Assembly (NCBI RefSeq): GCF_012163135.1
Contig: NZ_JAAVUP010000002.1
Span: 806,001 to 870,000, forward strand
DNA length: 64,000 nt
Direction: 5' to 3'
Source of the DNA: Neoroseomonas oryzicola
Lineage (GTDB): Bacteria; Pseudomonadota; Alphaproteobacteria; Acetobacterales; Acetobacteraceae
Shown here one piece after another: positions 24,234 to 35,877 of the stretch; position 1 is the first letter of the stretch; each line of letters starts with the position of its first letter. Both the position numbers and the translations under genes were made by a program. Below the pieces are notes generated by a model that was not told the origin of the DNA, did no database searches, and saw nothing but the letters and a program-made list of their open reading frames with translations.

Positions 24234-25205
24234 TCAGCGCCGCTCGATCCGCACGCCCGTTTCGGCCACGACCCGGCGCCAGCGCGCGAGTTCCGCCCGG
24301 GCGAAGGCCGCGGCCGTCTCGGGCGTGCTGTCGGCGACCGCGATGGTGCCGATCTCGGCCAGCCGGGCGGCCAACTCCGGCTCCGCCAGCGCTGCGTTGA
24401 AGGCCGCGTTGAGCCGCATCAGCACCGGCGCCGGCGTGCCGGCCGGGGCGAGGGCGAGGATCCAGGTCTCGGCATCGAAGCCCGGCACGGCGAGGTCGGC
24501 GATGCTCGGCAACCCGGCCTGCGGCCCCGCGGGGCGCTGGCTCGCCCGCGCGATGGCCCGCAGCCTGCCATCCGCGATGGCGCCGGCGACGGTGGGCACG
24601 GACTCGATCATGAAGGTCACCTCGCCCGAGAGCAGCGCCTGCATGGCCGGCCCGCCGCCGCGATAGGCGACGTGCTCGACCTGCACGCCCGTGCCCTTGG
24701 CGAACCATTCCCCGGCGAGGTGCGGCATGGATCCCACCCCGGCCGAGCCGAAATTGTGCTTGCCCGGTTCCGCCTTCAGCCGTGCGACGAGCCCGGCGAG
24801 GTCTGTGATGCCCGACGAGGACGGCACCACCAGCACGAAGCCCGTGACGCCGAGCAGTGCGACCGGCGCGAAGTCCCGCTCCGGATCATAGGGCAGGTCG
24901 GCGAAGAGCGCCGGGTTGACCGCCTGGGTCGCGGCAACGCCGAGCAGCAGCGTCTGCCCGTCCGGCGGCAGGCGCCGGACGTATTCCGCCGCGGTGGCGC
25001 CGCCGGCCCCGGCGCGGTTCTCGACGACCACCGGCTGGCCGAGATGGGCCGCGAGCCGCGCCGCGATCAGCCGCGCCCCGATATCGGTCGACCCGCCCGG
25101 CGCGAAGGGGACGACGAGCGTGACCGCGCGCCCCTGCTGGGCCATCAGCGGCAGGGGCGCCAGGCCGAGCGCAGCGGCGGCAAGCATTTCGCGGCGATGG
25201 ATCAT
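24234..25205 (-). CDS. Bug/TctC family extracytoplasmic solute-binding protein
   Basis: A 323-residue periplasmic binding protein of the TTT family. The signal peptide is MIHRREMLAAAALGLAPLPL, cut near MAQQ. The family motifs VTLVVPFAPGGSTDIGARLIA, NRAGAGGATAAEYV and FGSAGVGSMPHLAGE are clear. No transporter membrane genes are near. It is divergent from a CaiB/BaiF CoA-transferase gene (137 bp between starts), a common pairing in which the Bug protein binds a carboxylic acid that the enzyme activates. It could be co-transcribed with the aldehyde dehydrogenase downstream. Confidence 0.88.
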   Translation of the reverse strand: MIHRREMLAAAALGLAPLPLMAQQGRAVTLVVPFAPGGSTDIGARLIAARLAAHLGQPVVVENRAGAGGATAAEYVRRLPPDGQTLLLGVAATQAVNPALFADLPYDPERDFAPVALLGVTGFVLVVPSSSGITDLAGLVARLKAEPGKHNFGSAGVGSMPHLAGEWFAKGTGVQVEHVAYRGGGPAMQALLSGEVTFMIESVPTVAGAIADGRLRAIARASQRPAGPQAGLPSIADLAVPGFDAETWILALAPAGTPAPVLMRLNAAFNAALAEPELAARLAEIGTIAVADSTPETAAAFARAELARWRRVVAETGVRIERR

Positions 25206-25342
25206 CGGGCGTTCCTCCGGCTTCGTTTGCGCGAGCCTGCCATGACCCGGGCGCCGGGCGGAACGTGCCGTCGCGCGCCCGTGCCGGGTTGCCGCATCGT
25301 AACGCCGCGACTAAGCCTCCCCGCGAGCCAAGGGAGTTCCGC

Positions 25343-26548
25343 ATGACCAGCCCCGCCGGCCCGCTTTCGGGTCTTCGCGTCCTCGACCTCACCCGCGTCC
25401 TCGCCGGCCCGACCTGCACGCAGATGCTGGGCGACCTCGGCGCCGAGGTGATCAAGATCGAGCGCCCCGAGGCCGGCGACGACACCCGCGGCTTCGCGCC
25501 CCCCTTCTGGCCCGAGACCAAGGAATCCGCCTACTTCATCGGCGTGAACCGCAACAAGAAGTCGGTCACGCTCGACATGGCGAAGCCCGAGGCGCAGGCC
25601 ATCCTGCACCGCCTCCTCGAGACCACCGACATCCTGGTCGAGAACTTCAAGGTCGGCGCGCTGGCGAAGTACGGCCTGGGGTGGGAGCAGCTGAAGGCGA
25701 AGTACCCGCGGCTGATCTACTGCTCCATCACCGGTTTCGGGCAGACCGGCCCCTATGCGCCGCGCCCGGGCTATGACGCGCTGATCCAGGCGATGGGCGG
25801 CGTGATGTCCCTGACCGGCGAGCCGAACGGCAGTCCGCAGAAGGTCGGCGTCCCGGTCGCCGACCTGTTCGCCGGGCTCTATGGCTGCATCGGCATCCTC
25901 GCCGCGCTGAACCACCGCAACGCGACGGGGCAGGGGCAGCAGATCGATATCGGCATGCTCGACACGCATGTCGCCTGGCTCGCCAACCAGGGCATGAACT
26001 ACCTCTCGACCGGCGAGAACCCGCCGCGGCTCGGCAACCAGCACCCGAACATCAGCCCGTATCAGGAATTCCCGACCAAGGACGGCTACATCATCCTCGC
26101 GGTCGGCAACGACCCGACCTTCGAGCGCTTCTGCAAGGCCTTCGGGCAGGAGCACCTGCTCGCCGACGAACGCTTCGCGACCAACCCCAGGCGCGTGGCC
26201 AACCGCGACCTGGTGACGCAGACCCTGACGCCGGTGATGAAGACCCGCACCACGACCGAATGGGTCGAGGCGCTCGAGGCCCAGAAGATCGGCTGCGGAC
26301 CGATCAACACGCTGAAGGACGTCTTCGCCGACCCGCATGTGAATGCGCGCAACATGACCCTTGAGATGGATCATGGCAGCGGCGCCAAGGTGAAGGTGAT
26401 TGCCAACCCGGTGAAACTCAGCGCGACGCCGCCCACCTATCGCTCGGCGCCCCCGGTGCTCGGCGAGCACACGGAGGAGGTCCTTTCCGGCCTGCTCGGC
26501 ATGAGCGCGGAGGAGATCGCCGCGCTGCGGGCGAAGTCGATCCTGTAG
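25343..26548 (+). CDS. CaiB/BaiF family type III CoA-transferase
   Basis: Transfers CoA between carboxylic acids through an aspartyl intermediate. 401 residues; N-terminal LSGLRVLDLTRVLAGPTCTQMLGDLGAEVIKIE is the family signature. The catalytic aspartate is expected in RPGYDALIQAMGGVMSLTGEP. The start ATG is 6 bp after an AGGGAG site. It is followed 32 bp later by an alpha/beta hydrolase gene. Together with the divergent Bug protein this looks like a small catabolic locus for an organic acid; which one is not evident. Confidence 0.92.
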   Translation: MTSPAGPLSGLRVLDLTRVLAGPTCTQMLGDLGAEVIKIERPEAGDDTRGFAPPFWPETKESAYFIGVNRNKKSVTLDMAKPEAQAILHRLLETTDILVENFKVGALAKYGLGWEQLKAKYPRLIYCSITGFGQTGPYAPRPGYDALIQAMGGVMSLTGEPNGSPQKVGVPVADLFAGLYGCIGILAALNHRNATGQGQQIDIGMLDTHVAWLANQGMNYLSTGENPPRLGNQHPNISPYQEFPTKDGYIILAVGNDPTFERFCKAFGQEHLLADERFATNPRRVANRDLVTQTLTPVMKTRTTTEWVEALEAQKIGCGPINTLKDVFADPHVNARNMTLEMDHGSGAKVKVIANPVKLSATPPTYRSAPPVLGEHTEEVLSGLLGMSAEEIAALRAKSIL

Positions 26549-26580
26549 CCGGCCCGCGCCGGCGGGACGGAGGAGGGATG

Positions 26581-27414
26581 ATGCGCGAAGGCGCGGTGCG
26601 TTGGCTGTCGCCGGCCGGGTTCTTCACCATGCGCTGGTGGGAATGGGGGCCGGAGGACGGCGCGCCGGTGGTCTGCGTGCATGGCCTCACGCGCTCCGGG
26701 CGCGACTTCGACGCGCTGGCCCAAGGGCTCGCGGCGGCAGGCCGGCGGGTGATCTGCCCGGACCTTCCCGGCCGCGGCGCCTCGGACTGGCTGCCGGATG
26801 CGATGCTCTACCAGCCGCCGGTCTATGTCGCCGCGCTGTCGCACCTGCTGGCGCGGATCGACGGTCCGGTGGACTGGGTCGGCACCTCGCTCGGCGGCAT
26901 TTGCGGCATGGCCATCGCGGCGACGCCGGGGCATCCGATCCGGCGGATGGTGCTGAACGACGTCGGCGCCTTCGTCCCGCAGGAGGCGATGGCCCGCATC
27001 CGCGACTACATGGGCAACGAGCCGCTGTTCGAGGACATCCCTGCGCTCGAGGCGCATCTGCGCACGGTGCACGCGCCCTTCGGGAACCTCAGCGATGCCG
27101 AATGGCGGCACCTCGCGGAGACCTCGGCGCGGCCCGGCGGCGATGGCGTGCTGTTGCACTACGACCCTGCCATCGCGACGCCGATCCGCGCGACCGAAGC
27201 CCAGGCGATCGACATGCGTGCGCTCTGGGCGCTGGTGAAGATCCCGGTGCTGCTGATCCGCGGCGCGGAGAGCGACCTGCTGCTGCCCGAGACGGCGGCC
27301 GAGATGGCCGCGCAGCCGCATGTGCGCCTTGCGGAGATCGCCGGGGCGGGTCACGCCCCGGCGCTGATGGATCCCGCCCAGGTCGCGCTGGTGCGGGACT
27401 TCCTGGGTCAGTAG
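26581..27414 (+). CDS. Alpha/beta hydrolase
   Basis: A 277-residue serine hydrolase: oxyanion motif CVHGLTRSGRDFD, nucleophile Ser103 in WVGTSLGGICGM, acid in RGAESDLLLPE, base in AGAGHAPAL. The cap region (about 125-195) is typical of the epoxide hydrolase/ester hydrolase branch. Two ATG codons stand in tandem (26578 and 26581); the second is better spaced from AGGAGG. It is probably in one operon with the CoA-transferase, suggesting thioester or ester hydrolysis in the same pathway. Its stop overlaps by 7 bp the end of the SDR gene on the other strand. Confidence 0.85.
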   Translation: MREGAVRWLSPAGFFTMRWWEWGPEDGAPVVCVHGLTRSGRDFDALAQGLAAAGRRVICPDLPGRGASDWLPDAMLYQPPVYVAALSHLLARIDGPVDWVGTSLGGICGMAIAATPGHPIRRMVLNDVGAFVPQEAMARIRDYMGNEPLFEDIPALEAHLRTVHAPFGNLSDAEWRHLAETSARPGGDGVLLHYDPAIATPIRATEAQAIDMRALWALVKIPVLLIRGAESDLLLPETAAEMAAQPHVRLAEIAGAGHAPALMDPAQVALVRDFLGQ

Positions 27415-28202
27415 CCGGGCCGGGGCACGAGCCCCATCATCACCTGGTCGAGCCCGCCATCGACCAGCAGTTCCGCACCGTTGACGTAGGCGGCGCGGGG
27501 GCTGGCGAGGAAGGTCACGGCATCCGCGATGTCCTTGGGCGTGCCGACGCGCCCGGCGGGCACCATCTCCGACCGCCGCTCGAGCACGCCGGGCGCTTGG
27601 TAGAAGGCTTCCGACAGCGGCGTGCGGATCAGCCCCGGGCTGACCACGTTGCTGCGGATCCGGTCCGGTCCCCATTCATAGGCGATCTGGCGCGAGAGCA
27701 TCGCGACGCCGGCCTTGGAGGGGCTGTAGGCACCGGACCTCGGCTGCGGGTTGGTCGCGGCGATGGAGGCGATGTGCACCAGCGCGCCGCCGCCCCTGGC
27801 CAGCATCTGCGGCCGCACCGCCTGCGCGCAGGCGAGGTAGCCCGTCAGGTTCACAGCCATCAGCGCGTTCCACTGCGCGATCGGGATCTCCGACAGCGGG
27901 CCGGGGCGCAGGATGCCGGCATTGTTGACCAGGATGTCGGCATCGCCGAGGGCGGCGCGCGTCGCGGCCAGGGCGGCGGCGATGCTGGCCTCGTTCGTGG
28001 TGTCGCAGGCGGCCGCGGCGGCCTTGGCACCCTGGGCGCGCAGCCCGGCCGCGACGGCCTCCGCCGCCGCGCCGTCGAGGTCGAGGACGCCGACCGCGGC
28101 GCCGGCGCCGGCCAGTTCCGCCGCGATGGCGCTGCCGATGCCGCCCGCGGCCCCGGTGACGATCGCGACGCGCCCCGCAAGTCCAAGCCAGTCATTCGCC
28201 AT
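27408..28202 (-). CDS. Short-chain dehydrogenase/reductase (SDR)
   Basis: A 264-residue classical SDR. Cofactor motif TGAAGGIGSAIA (about 17-28), NNAG in DILVNNAGILRPG, catalytic Tyr159 and Lys163 in AYSPSKAG, and the C-terminal GAELLVDGG of the family. The acidic VLDLDG after the second strand favours NAD over NADP. It converges on the alpha/beta hydrolase, sharing 7 bp at the two stop codons. Substrate unknown; the CoA-transferase neighbourhood suggests a hydroxy-acid or alcohol. Confidence 0.9.
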   Translation of the reverse strand: MANDWLGLAGRVAIVTGAAGGIGSAIAAELAGAGAAVGVLDLDGAAAEAVAAGLRAQGAKAAAAACDTTNEASIAAALAATRAALGDADILVNNAGILRPGPLSEIPIAQWNALMAVNLTGYLACAQAVRPQMLARGGGALVHIASIAATNPQPRSGAYSPSKAGVAMLSRQIAYEWGPDRIRSNVVSPGLIRTPLSEAFYQAPGVLERRSEMVPAGRVGTPKDIADAVTFLASPRAAYVNGAELLVDGGLDQVMMGLVPRPGY

Positions 28203-28386
28203 GGATGGTTCCTCCCGCGCGGAGCCTCGCGCGGCACGGCCGCCGCGTCCACCGGGGCCGCATGCGGATGCATGCTGAATGTTTCCCTGCCGGACGGTAT
28301 GCGGGCGTAGCGTGCACCGCCGCGGACCGCGCGCAGACCTCGGCCGCGGCACATGCCGGGTTCCCGACGAGCCTGGAGGCACGACC

Positions 28387-28719
28387 ATGTTGTTCTGCGT
28401 TACCGCGAACTACACCCCGGCTGCCATCAACGCGCTGATGGCGAAGCCGGAGACGAACCGGTCCGAGGCGGTCCGGCGCGTCATCGAGGCCGCCGGCGGA
28501 AAGCTGGTGTCGTTCTACAGCACGGCTGCGGAAGGGCCCGGCGTCCTCGTCATCTTCGACGTTCCCGACGCGATGGCCGCGCCCGCGATCGGCGGCGTCG
28601 TCATGTCGACCGGGGCGCTGCAGAACTACCGCCTGACCCGGCTGATGACGCCCGAGGAGGTGGTTGGCGTCCGCCGCAAGGCGGCACAGCTCAAGGCGTC
28701 CTACGCGGCGCCGTCGTAA
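28387..28719 (+). CDS. GYD domain protein
   Basis: A 110-residue small cytoplasmic protein of the GYD family, a ferredoxin-like fold of unknown function. Visible features are the first strand LFCVTANYTPAAINALM, the central AAGGKLVSFYSTAAEGPGVLVIFDVPD and the C-terminal MTPEEVVGVRRKAAQL. Family members are common in alphaproteobacteria and have no established activity. It stands alone, divergent from the SDR gene (184 bp between starts). Confidence 0.8.
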   Translation: MLFCVTANYTPAAINALMAKPETNRSEAVRRVIEAAGGKLVSFYSTAAEGPGVLVIFDVPDAMAAPAIGGVVMSTGALQNYRLTRLMTPEEVVGVRRKAAQLKASYAAPS

Positions 28720-28732
28720 CGGCGGGGCTTCC

Positions 28733-28756
28733 GGGGGGCGGCGCAGGCCGCCTCCC
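28733..28756. terminator. Hairpin between convergent GYD and small unknown gene
   Basis: A 10-bp GC stem with one G-U pair (28733-28742 with 28747-28756, loop GCAG) lies in the 43-bp gap between two convergent genes. It probably acts on both. No T-run. Confidence 0.5.
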
Positions 28757-28762
28757 GTGCTC

Positions 28763-31456
<2,694 letters not shown>

Positions 31457-31480
31457 GGCACCCTCCCGTTCGGCGGCGTG

Positions 31481-31507
31481 TTCCCTGGCACCTCAAGTGC
31501 CACGGGA
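31481..31507. promoter_or_regulatory. Dyad/stem-loop in the metY leader
   Basis: TGGCAC (31486-31491) and GTGCCA (31497-31502) are perfect complements with 5 nt between. TTCCC (31481-31485) and GGGAA (31503 bulge, 31504-31508 region) extend the stem to about 11 bp with one bulged base. It is 25-50 bp before the metY ATG. It could be a repressor operator or an RNA element. It does not match the SAM-II or SAH riboswitch patterns I know. Confidence 0.45.
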
Positions 31508-31689
31508 ATGGGCAGGGCGAAAGTGAAATGCGGCGCTTGCGAAAAGCCGGGTGCCGAAAAAATGCGCTTGTCCGGGGGCGGGGCGCGGGAGCAATTCCTT
31601 CTCCATGCCTGCCGCCGCGCGATCCGCCCTGGACGGCGCGGCCCCGGGCTGCCAAGGACGGGCCCGAACTGAGACCCGGCTTGCCCCTC

Positions 31690-32121
31690 ATGGACCTCAC
31701 CATCGCTTCCGACCACGCCGGCCTGCCGCTCAAGGACGCGCTCAAGGCGGCGCTCCAGGCGGAAGGCCATGCCGTCCAGGATTTCGGGACGCACGGTCCC
31801 GAGTCGGTGGATTATCCCGACTACGCCCATGCCGCCTGTGCCCCGGTCGCGGCCGGCCAGGTACCCTTCGGCATCCTGGTCTGCGGCAGCGGCATCGGCA
31901 TGGCCATCGCGGCCAACCGCAACCCCGGCATCCGCGCCGCCGTGCTGCACGACACGACCGAGGCGCGGCTGACCCGCGCCCACAACAATGCCAATGTCGC
32001 CTGCTTCGGCGCCCGCACCACCGGGATCGAGACCGCCCTCGATGCCCTGCGCGCCTTCCTCGCGACCCCCTATGAGGGCGGCCGGCACGACCGCCGCCTC
32101 GCCAAGCTGAACGCGGCCTGA
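31690..32121 (+). CDS. rpiB: Ribose-5-phosphate isomerase B
   Basis: Interconverts ribose-5-phosphate and ribulose-5-phosphate. 143 residues, RpiB/LacAB fold. N-terminal [15 protein letters not shown], the active-site loop [18 protein letters not shown] with the catalytic cysteine, and [12 protein letters not shown]. Length normal. It is divergent from metY (233-bp gap) and followed 17 bp later by glyA, a conserved alphaproteobacterial pair. An in-frame TTG 9 bp upstream is a less likely start. Confidence 0.93.
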   Translation: MDLTIASDHAGLPLKDALKAALQAEGHAVQDFGTHGPESVDYPDYAHAACAPVAAGQVPFGILVCGSGIGMAIAANRNPGIRAAVLHDTTEARLTRAHNNANVACFGARTTGIETALDALRAFLATPYEGGRHDRRLAKLNAA

Positions 32122-32138
32122 GAAGAAGGACCGGCACG

Positions 32139-33473
32139 ATGCGCCAGACCCCCGCCCCCCTTCGCGCCCCCGATGGACCCGCCGCCGGCGTCGCCCCGAC
32201 CGAGGGCTTCTTCCGCGCCTCCCTCGCCGCGGCGGACCCCGACCTCGCCGCCGCGGTGGCCGAGGAACTGACCCGCCAGCAGGACGGCATCGAGCTGATC
32301 GCCTCCGAGAACATCGTCTCGAAGGCGGTGCTCGAGGCGCAGGGCTCGGTCCTGACCAACAAGTACGCCGAGGGATATCCGGGCCGCCGCTACTACGGCG
32401 GCTGCGAGGCGGTCGACATCGCCGAGCGCCTGGCGATCGAGCGCGCCTGCAAGCTGTTCGGCTGCGGCTTCGCCAACGTCCAGCCCCATTCCGGCGCGCA
32501 GGCGAACCAGGCGGTGTTCCTTGCGCTGCTGCAGCCGGGTGATGCCTTCATGGGCCTCGACCTAGCGGCCGGCGGGCACCTGACGCATGGCTCGCCGGCC
32601 AACCTGTCGGGCAAGTGGTTCAAGCCGGTGCCCTACACGGTGCGCCGCGAGGACCAGACCATCGACATGGAGGAGGTCGCCCGCATCGCGCGGGAGAACA
32701 AGCCGAAGCTGATCATCGCCGGCGGCTCGGCCTATGCCCGCCACTGGGATTTCGCCCGCTTCCGCGCCATCGCGGACGAGGTCGGTGCCTACTTCATGGT
32801 GGACATGGCGCATTTCGCGGGCCTCGTGGCCGGCGGCGCGCACCCGTCGCCGGTTCCCCACGCGCATGTCACGACGACGACCACGCACAAGACGCTGCGC
32901 GGCCCGCGCGGGGGCATGATCCTCACGAATGACGAGGCGATCGCGAAGAAGGTCAACTCCGCGGTCTTCCCCGGCCTGCAGGGCGGGCCGCTGATGCACG
33001 TCATCGCCGCCAAGGCGGTCGCCTTCGGGGAGGCGCTGTGCCCCGAGTTCAAGGCCTATGCCGCCCAGGTCGTCGCCAACGCCAAGGCGCTGGCCGAGGA
33101 ACTGAAGGCCCAGGGCCTCGACCTCGTCACAGGGGGCACCGACAACCACCTCCTGCTGGTGGACCTGCGGCCGAAGCGCCTGAACGGCAAGGTGGCCGAG
33201 GCGGCGCTGAACCGTGCCCACCTGACCTGCAACAAGAACGCCATCCCCTTCGACCCCGAGAAGCCGATGGTGACCTCGGGAGTCCGCCTCGGCACCCCGG
33301 CGGCGACCACCCGCGGCTTCGGCACGGCCGAGTTCCGCGCCGTGGGCAAGCTGATTGGGGAGGTGCTGGACGGCGCGGCCGCGTCGAATGCCGAGGGCGG
33401 CGTCAACACGGCGGTCGAGACCGCGGTGAAGGCCAAGGTGCTGGAGCTCTGCCGGCGCTTCCCGGTCTACTGA
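32139..33473 (+). CDS. glyA: Serine hydroxymethyltransferase
   Basis: Converts serine and tetrahydrofolate to glycine and methylene-tetrahydrofolate, the main source of one-carbon units. 444 residues. The PLP lysine is Lys251 in [18 protein letters not shown]; other signatures are [34 protein letters not shown] and [14 protein letters not shown]. An N-terminal extension of about 20 residues rich in Pro and Ala precedes the conserved domain. The AGAAGGA site lies just before the ATG. It is in the rpiB-glyA-nrdR cluster. Confidence 0.96.
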   Translation: MRQTPAPLRAPDGPAAGVAPTEGFFRASLAAADPDLAAAVAEELTRQQDGIELIASENIVSKAVLEAQGSVLTNKYAEGYPGRRYYGGCEAVDIAERLAIERACKLFGCGFANVQPHSGAQANQAVFLALLQPGDAFMGLDLAAGGHLTHGSPANLSGKWFKPVPYTVRREDQTIDMEEVARIARENKPKLIIAGGSAYARHWDFARFRAIADEVGAYFMVDMAHFAGLVAGGAHPSPVPHAHVTTTTTHKTLRGPRGGMILTNDEAIAKKVNSAVFPGLQGGPLMHVIAAKAVAFGEALCPEFKAYAAQVVANAKALAEELKAQGLDLVTGGTDNHLLLVDLRPKRLNGKVAEAALNRAHLTCNKNAIPFDPEKPMVTSGVRLGTPAATTRGFGTAEFRAVGKLIGEVLDGAAASNAEGGVNTAVETAVKAKVLELCRRFPVY

Positions 33474-33487
33474 GCCATCCCGACGGG

Positions 33488-33507
33488 GGCGTCGCAACCG
33501 CGACGCC
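33488..33507 (+). terminator. Hairpin after glyA
   Basis: A perfect 8-bp stem (33488-33495 with 33500-33507, loop AACC) 14 bp after the glyA stop and before the nrdR promoter region. There is no T-run; likely a partial terminator within the cluster. Confidence 0.5.
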
Positions 33508-33569
33508 ACCCGTGGCGCATTCGCGGCGGTTCGGCCACAATATGTAGAGTCGACCGAAGGACGTTCCGC

Positions 33570-34025
33570 ATGCGTTGCCCCTTCTGCGGTGTCGAGGACA
33601 CGCAGGTGAAGGACAGCCGCCCCGCAGAAGATGGCGCGGCGATCCGGCGCCGGCGCGCCTGTGCCTCCTGCGGGGCGCGCTTCACCACCTTCGAACGCGT
33701 GCAACTGCGCGAGATCACGGTCCTCAAGACCGATGGCCGGCGCGTGCCCTTCGACCGCGAGAAGCTCGCCCGGTCGGTCCGCGTCGCGCTGCGCAAGCGC
33801 CCGGTGGACGAGGACCGGATCGAGCGGCTGGTGAATTCCATCCAGCGTCGGCTCGAGACCGAGGGCGAGACCGAGATCCCCTCGCGCAAGATCGGCGAGC
33901 TGCTGATGGAATCCCTGAAGGAGCTGGACCAGGTCGCCTATGTCCGCTTCGCCAGCGTGTATCGCAACTTCAGCGAGGCGAAGGATTTCCAGGCCTTCCT
34001 CGGGGAGCTCGGCGGCAAGGAGTAG
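33570..34025 (+). CDS. nrdR: Transcriptional repressor NrdR
   Basis: ATP/dATP-sensing repressor of ribonucleotide reductase genes. 151 residues. The N-terminal zinc ribbon has Cys3, Cys6, Cys31 and Cys34 (MRCPFCG and [12 protein letters not shown]), followed by an ATP-cone domain from about residue 46 ([16 protein letters not shown]). Length and layout are canonical. It sits between glyA and the riboflavin genes, as in many alphaproteobacteria. No ribonucleotide reductase gene is in the window. Confidence 0.96.
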   Translation: MRCPFCGVEDTQVKDSRPAEDGAAIRRRRACASCGARFTTFERVQLREITVLKTDGRRVPFDREKLARSVRVALRKRPVDEDRIERLVNSIQRRLETEGETEIPSRKIGELLMESLKELDQVAYVRFASVYRNFSEAKDFQAFLGELGGKE

Positions 34026-34031
34026 CCCTGC

Positions 34032-34700
34032 GTGCCATTGCTGGCCCTGGCCATACTGCTGGGCCTGGTCTTCGGGCCGATGCTGTGGGTGCGCTGGGTG
34101 ATGGCCCGGCATGCCGACGACCGGCCGGACCTGCCGGGCACCGGCGGCGAGCTGGCGCGGCATCTGCTGGACGAGGCCGGGCTGCACCACGTCGCGGTCG
34201 AACCCACCGATGAGGGCGACCACTACGACCCCGCCGCCCCGGCCGTGCGGCTGGGACCCGGCCATCTCGACGGGCGCAGCATCACCGCCGTCGCGGTCGC
34301 GGCGCATGAGGTCGCGCATGCCGTGCAGCACCGGGACGGCGCGCGGCTGTTCGGGCTGCGCCTGGCGCTGGCGCGCATCGTCGCACCGCTGCGCATGGGC
34401 GCGATCGTGCTGATGACCGTGCTGCCGCTGGGCGGCGTCGCGGCCGGGGCGGGGCATCTGGTGCTGCCGTCGATGGCGCTGGCGCTCGCGGTCTTCGCGC
34501 TGTCGATCGCGCTGCAACTGGTGACCCTGCCGCTGGAATTCGATGCCTCCTTCGGCCGCGCCCTGCCGGCATTGCGCGCGGGGGACTACCTGGCGGAACG
34601 GGACCTCGGGGCGGCCCGGCGGGTGCTGCAGGCCGCCGCCATGACCTATCTGGCGGGGGCGCTGCTGTCGCTGCTGCGGCTGGCGCGGGTGGTGCGGTAG
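34032..34700 (+). CDS. Neutral zinc metallopeptidase, YugP family
   Basis: A 222-residue membrane protease of the Zn_peptidase_2 family (YugP-like). The zinc motif HEVAH is at 92-96, with a third ligand region LPLEFDASFGRALPAL typical of the family. Membrane segments are at the N-terminus (LLALAILLGLVFGPMLWV) and two in the middle (about 125-165) with a further hydrophobic stretch at the end. Its GTG start is 6 bp after the nrdR stop. Its presence between nrdR and ribD is an insertion into the usual nrdR-ribD order. Substrate unknown. Confidence 0.85.
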   Translation: MPLLALAILLGLVFGPMLWVRWVMARHADDRPDLPGTGGELARHLLDEAGLHHVAVEPTDEGDHYDPAAPAVRLGPGHLDGRSITAVAVAAHEVAHAVQHRDGARLFGLRLALARIVAPLRMGAIVLMTVLPLGGVAAGAGHLVLPSMALALAVFALSIALQLVTLPLEFDASFGRALPALRAGDYLAERDLGAARRVLQAAAMTYLAGALLSLLRLARVVR

Positions 34701-34770
34701 GCGGCGCGGAGCCGCCATGTCCGATGATACCTTGTCCGGCCCCGCCCGCTGCGGGACAAGGGCGACCCCC

Positions 34771-35877
34771 ATGTCCGACGACGTCGCCCATATGCGCGCC
34801 GCCTTGGCGCTGGCCCGCCGGGGCCTCGGCAATGCCTGGCCGAACCCGGCCGTGGGCTGCGTCCTGGTGCGCCATGGCGAGGTGGTGGGGCGCGGCTGGA
34901 CCCAGCCCGGCGGCCGCCCGCATGCGGAGACCGAGGCGCTGCGCCGAGCCGGATCCAAGGCGCGCGGTGCGACCGCCTACGTCACGCTCGAACCCTGTTC
35001 CCATCACGGCCGCACCCCGCCCTGCTGCAATGCGCTCGCCGAGGCCGGCGTCGCCCGCGTGGTGATGGCCATGCGCGACCCCGATCCGCGGGTGAACGGG
35101 CGGGGCCTCGCCATGCTGCGCGACGCCGCCATCGTGGTGGAGGAAGGGCTGCTGGAGGCCGAGGCGCGGGCGCTCAACGCCGGCTTCTTCCGCCGCATCG
35201 AAGCCGGGCTGCCGGTGGTCACGCTGAAGCTCGCGAGCACGCTCGACGGCCGCATCGCGACCGCCACCGGCGAAAGCCGCTGGATCACCGGCCCCGAGGC
35301 ACGGCGCGAGGTCCATGCCCTGCGCGCCCGCCACGACGCCATCCTGGTCGGATCCGGCACGGTGCTGGCGGACGACCCGGACCTGACCTGCCGCATCCCG
35401 GGGATGGAGCGCGTGCCGATGCTGCGCGTCGTCGCCGATGCCCGATTGCGCACGCCGGCGACGGCCCGGCTGGTCGCCTCGGCGACGGAAGCGCCGTCCT
35501 GCATCGTCACCGCGCCGGGCCATCCGCCGGCCGCACTCGCCCCCTTCATCGCCGCGGGCGTCGCCGTCCTGACCGTCCCTGGCGCGGCGGAGGGGGGGCT
35601 CGACCTCAAGGCGCTGCTCGCCGCCCTGGCGCGGCGGGGGGTGACGCGGGTGCTGGCCGAAGGGGGTGCCGGCCTCGCCGCCGGTCTGCTGCGGGCGGGG
35701 CTGGTCGACCGGCTCGCCTGGTTCCACGCCCCGGGAATCATGGGGTCGGAGGGCTGGCCGGCGGCCGAGGGCTTGCGCCTTGCCGCGCTCGCCGCCATGC
35801 CTCGCTTCCGGCGGGTGGCGGTCAGGCCCCTCGGGGCCGATGTCCTGACCGAGTTCGAACGCCTGGAGGTCACCTGA
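34771..35877 (+). CDS. ribD: Riboflavin biosynthesis bifunctional deaminase/reductase RibD
   Basis: Deaminates the pyrimidine from GTP cyclohydrolase II and reduces its ribose in riboflavin synthesis. 368 residues. The N-terminal deaminase (1-145) has the zinc ligands His51 (PHAETEAL), Cys76 and Cys85 (EPCSHHGRTPPC); the C-terminal reductase (from about 150) has LKLASTLDGRIATATGESRWITG. The start at 34771 (MSDDVAHMRAALALARRG) fits the family; an in-frame ATG at 34717 also begins MSDD and the two starts look like a short duplication. It overlaps ribE by one base (TGATG). Confidence 0.93.
   Translation: MSDDVAHMRAALALARRGLGNAWPNPAVGCVLVRHGEVVGRGWTQPGGRPHAETEALRRAGSKARGATAYVTLEPCSHHGRTPPCCNALAEAGVARVVMAMRDPDPRVNGRGLAMLRDAAIVVEEGLLEAEARALNAGFFRRIEAGLPVVTLKLASTLDGRIATATGESRWITGPEARREVHALRARHDAILVGSGTVLADDPDLTCRIPGMERVPMLRVVADARLRTPATARLVASATEAPSCIVTAPGHPPAALAPFIAAGVAVLTVPGAAEGGLDLKALLAALARRGVTRVLAEGGAGLAAGLLRAGLVDRLAWFHAPGIMGSEGWPAAEGLRLAALAAMPRFRRVAVRPLGADVLTEFERLEVT

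Noticed and set aside
20593..25346. Long plus-strand frames (over 600 and 900 codons) opposite bchE and the aldehyde dehydrogenase
   Set aside because: Antisense shadows of strong genes; composition is typical of reversed GC-rich codons.
31457..31560. SAM-II or SAH riboswitch before metY
   Set aside because: The stem-loop present does not show the pseudoknot and conserved bases of those riboswitches.
34701..34770. FMN riboswitch before ribD
   Set aside because: The 70-bp gap is too short and has no conserved riboswitch elements.
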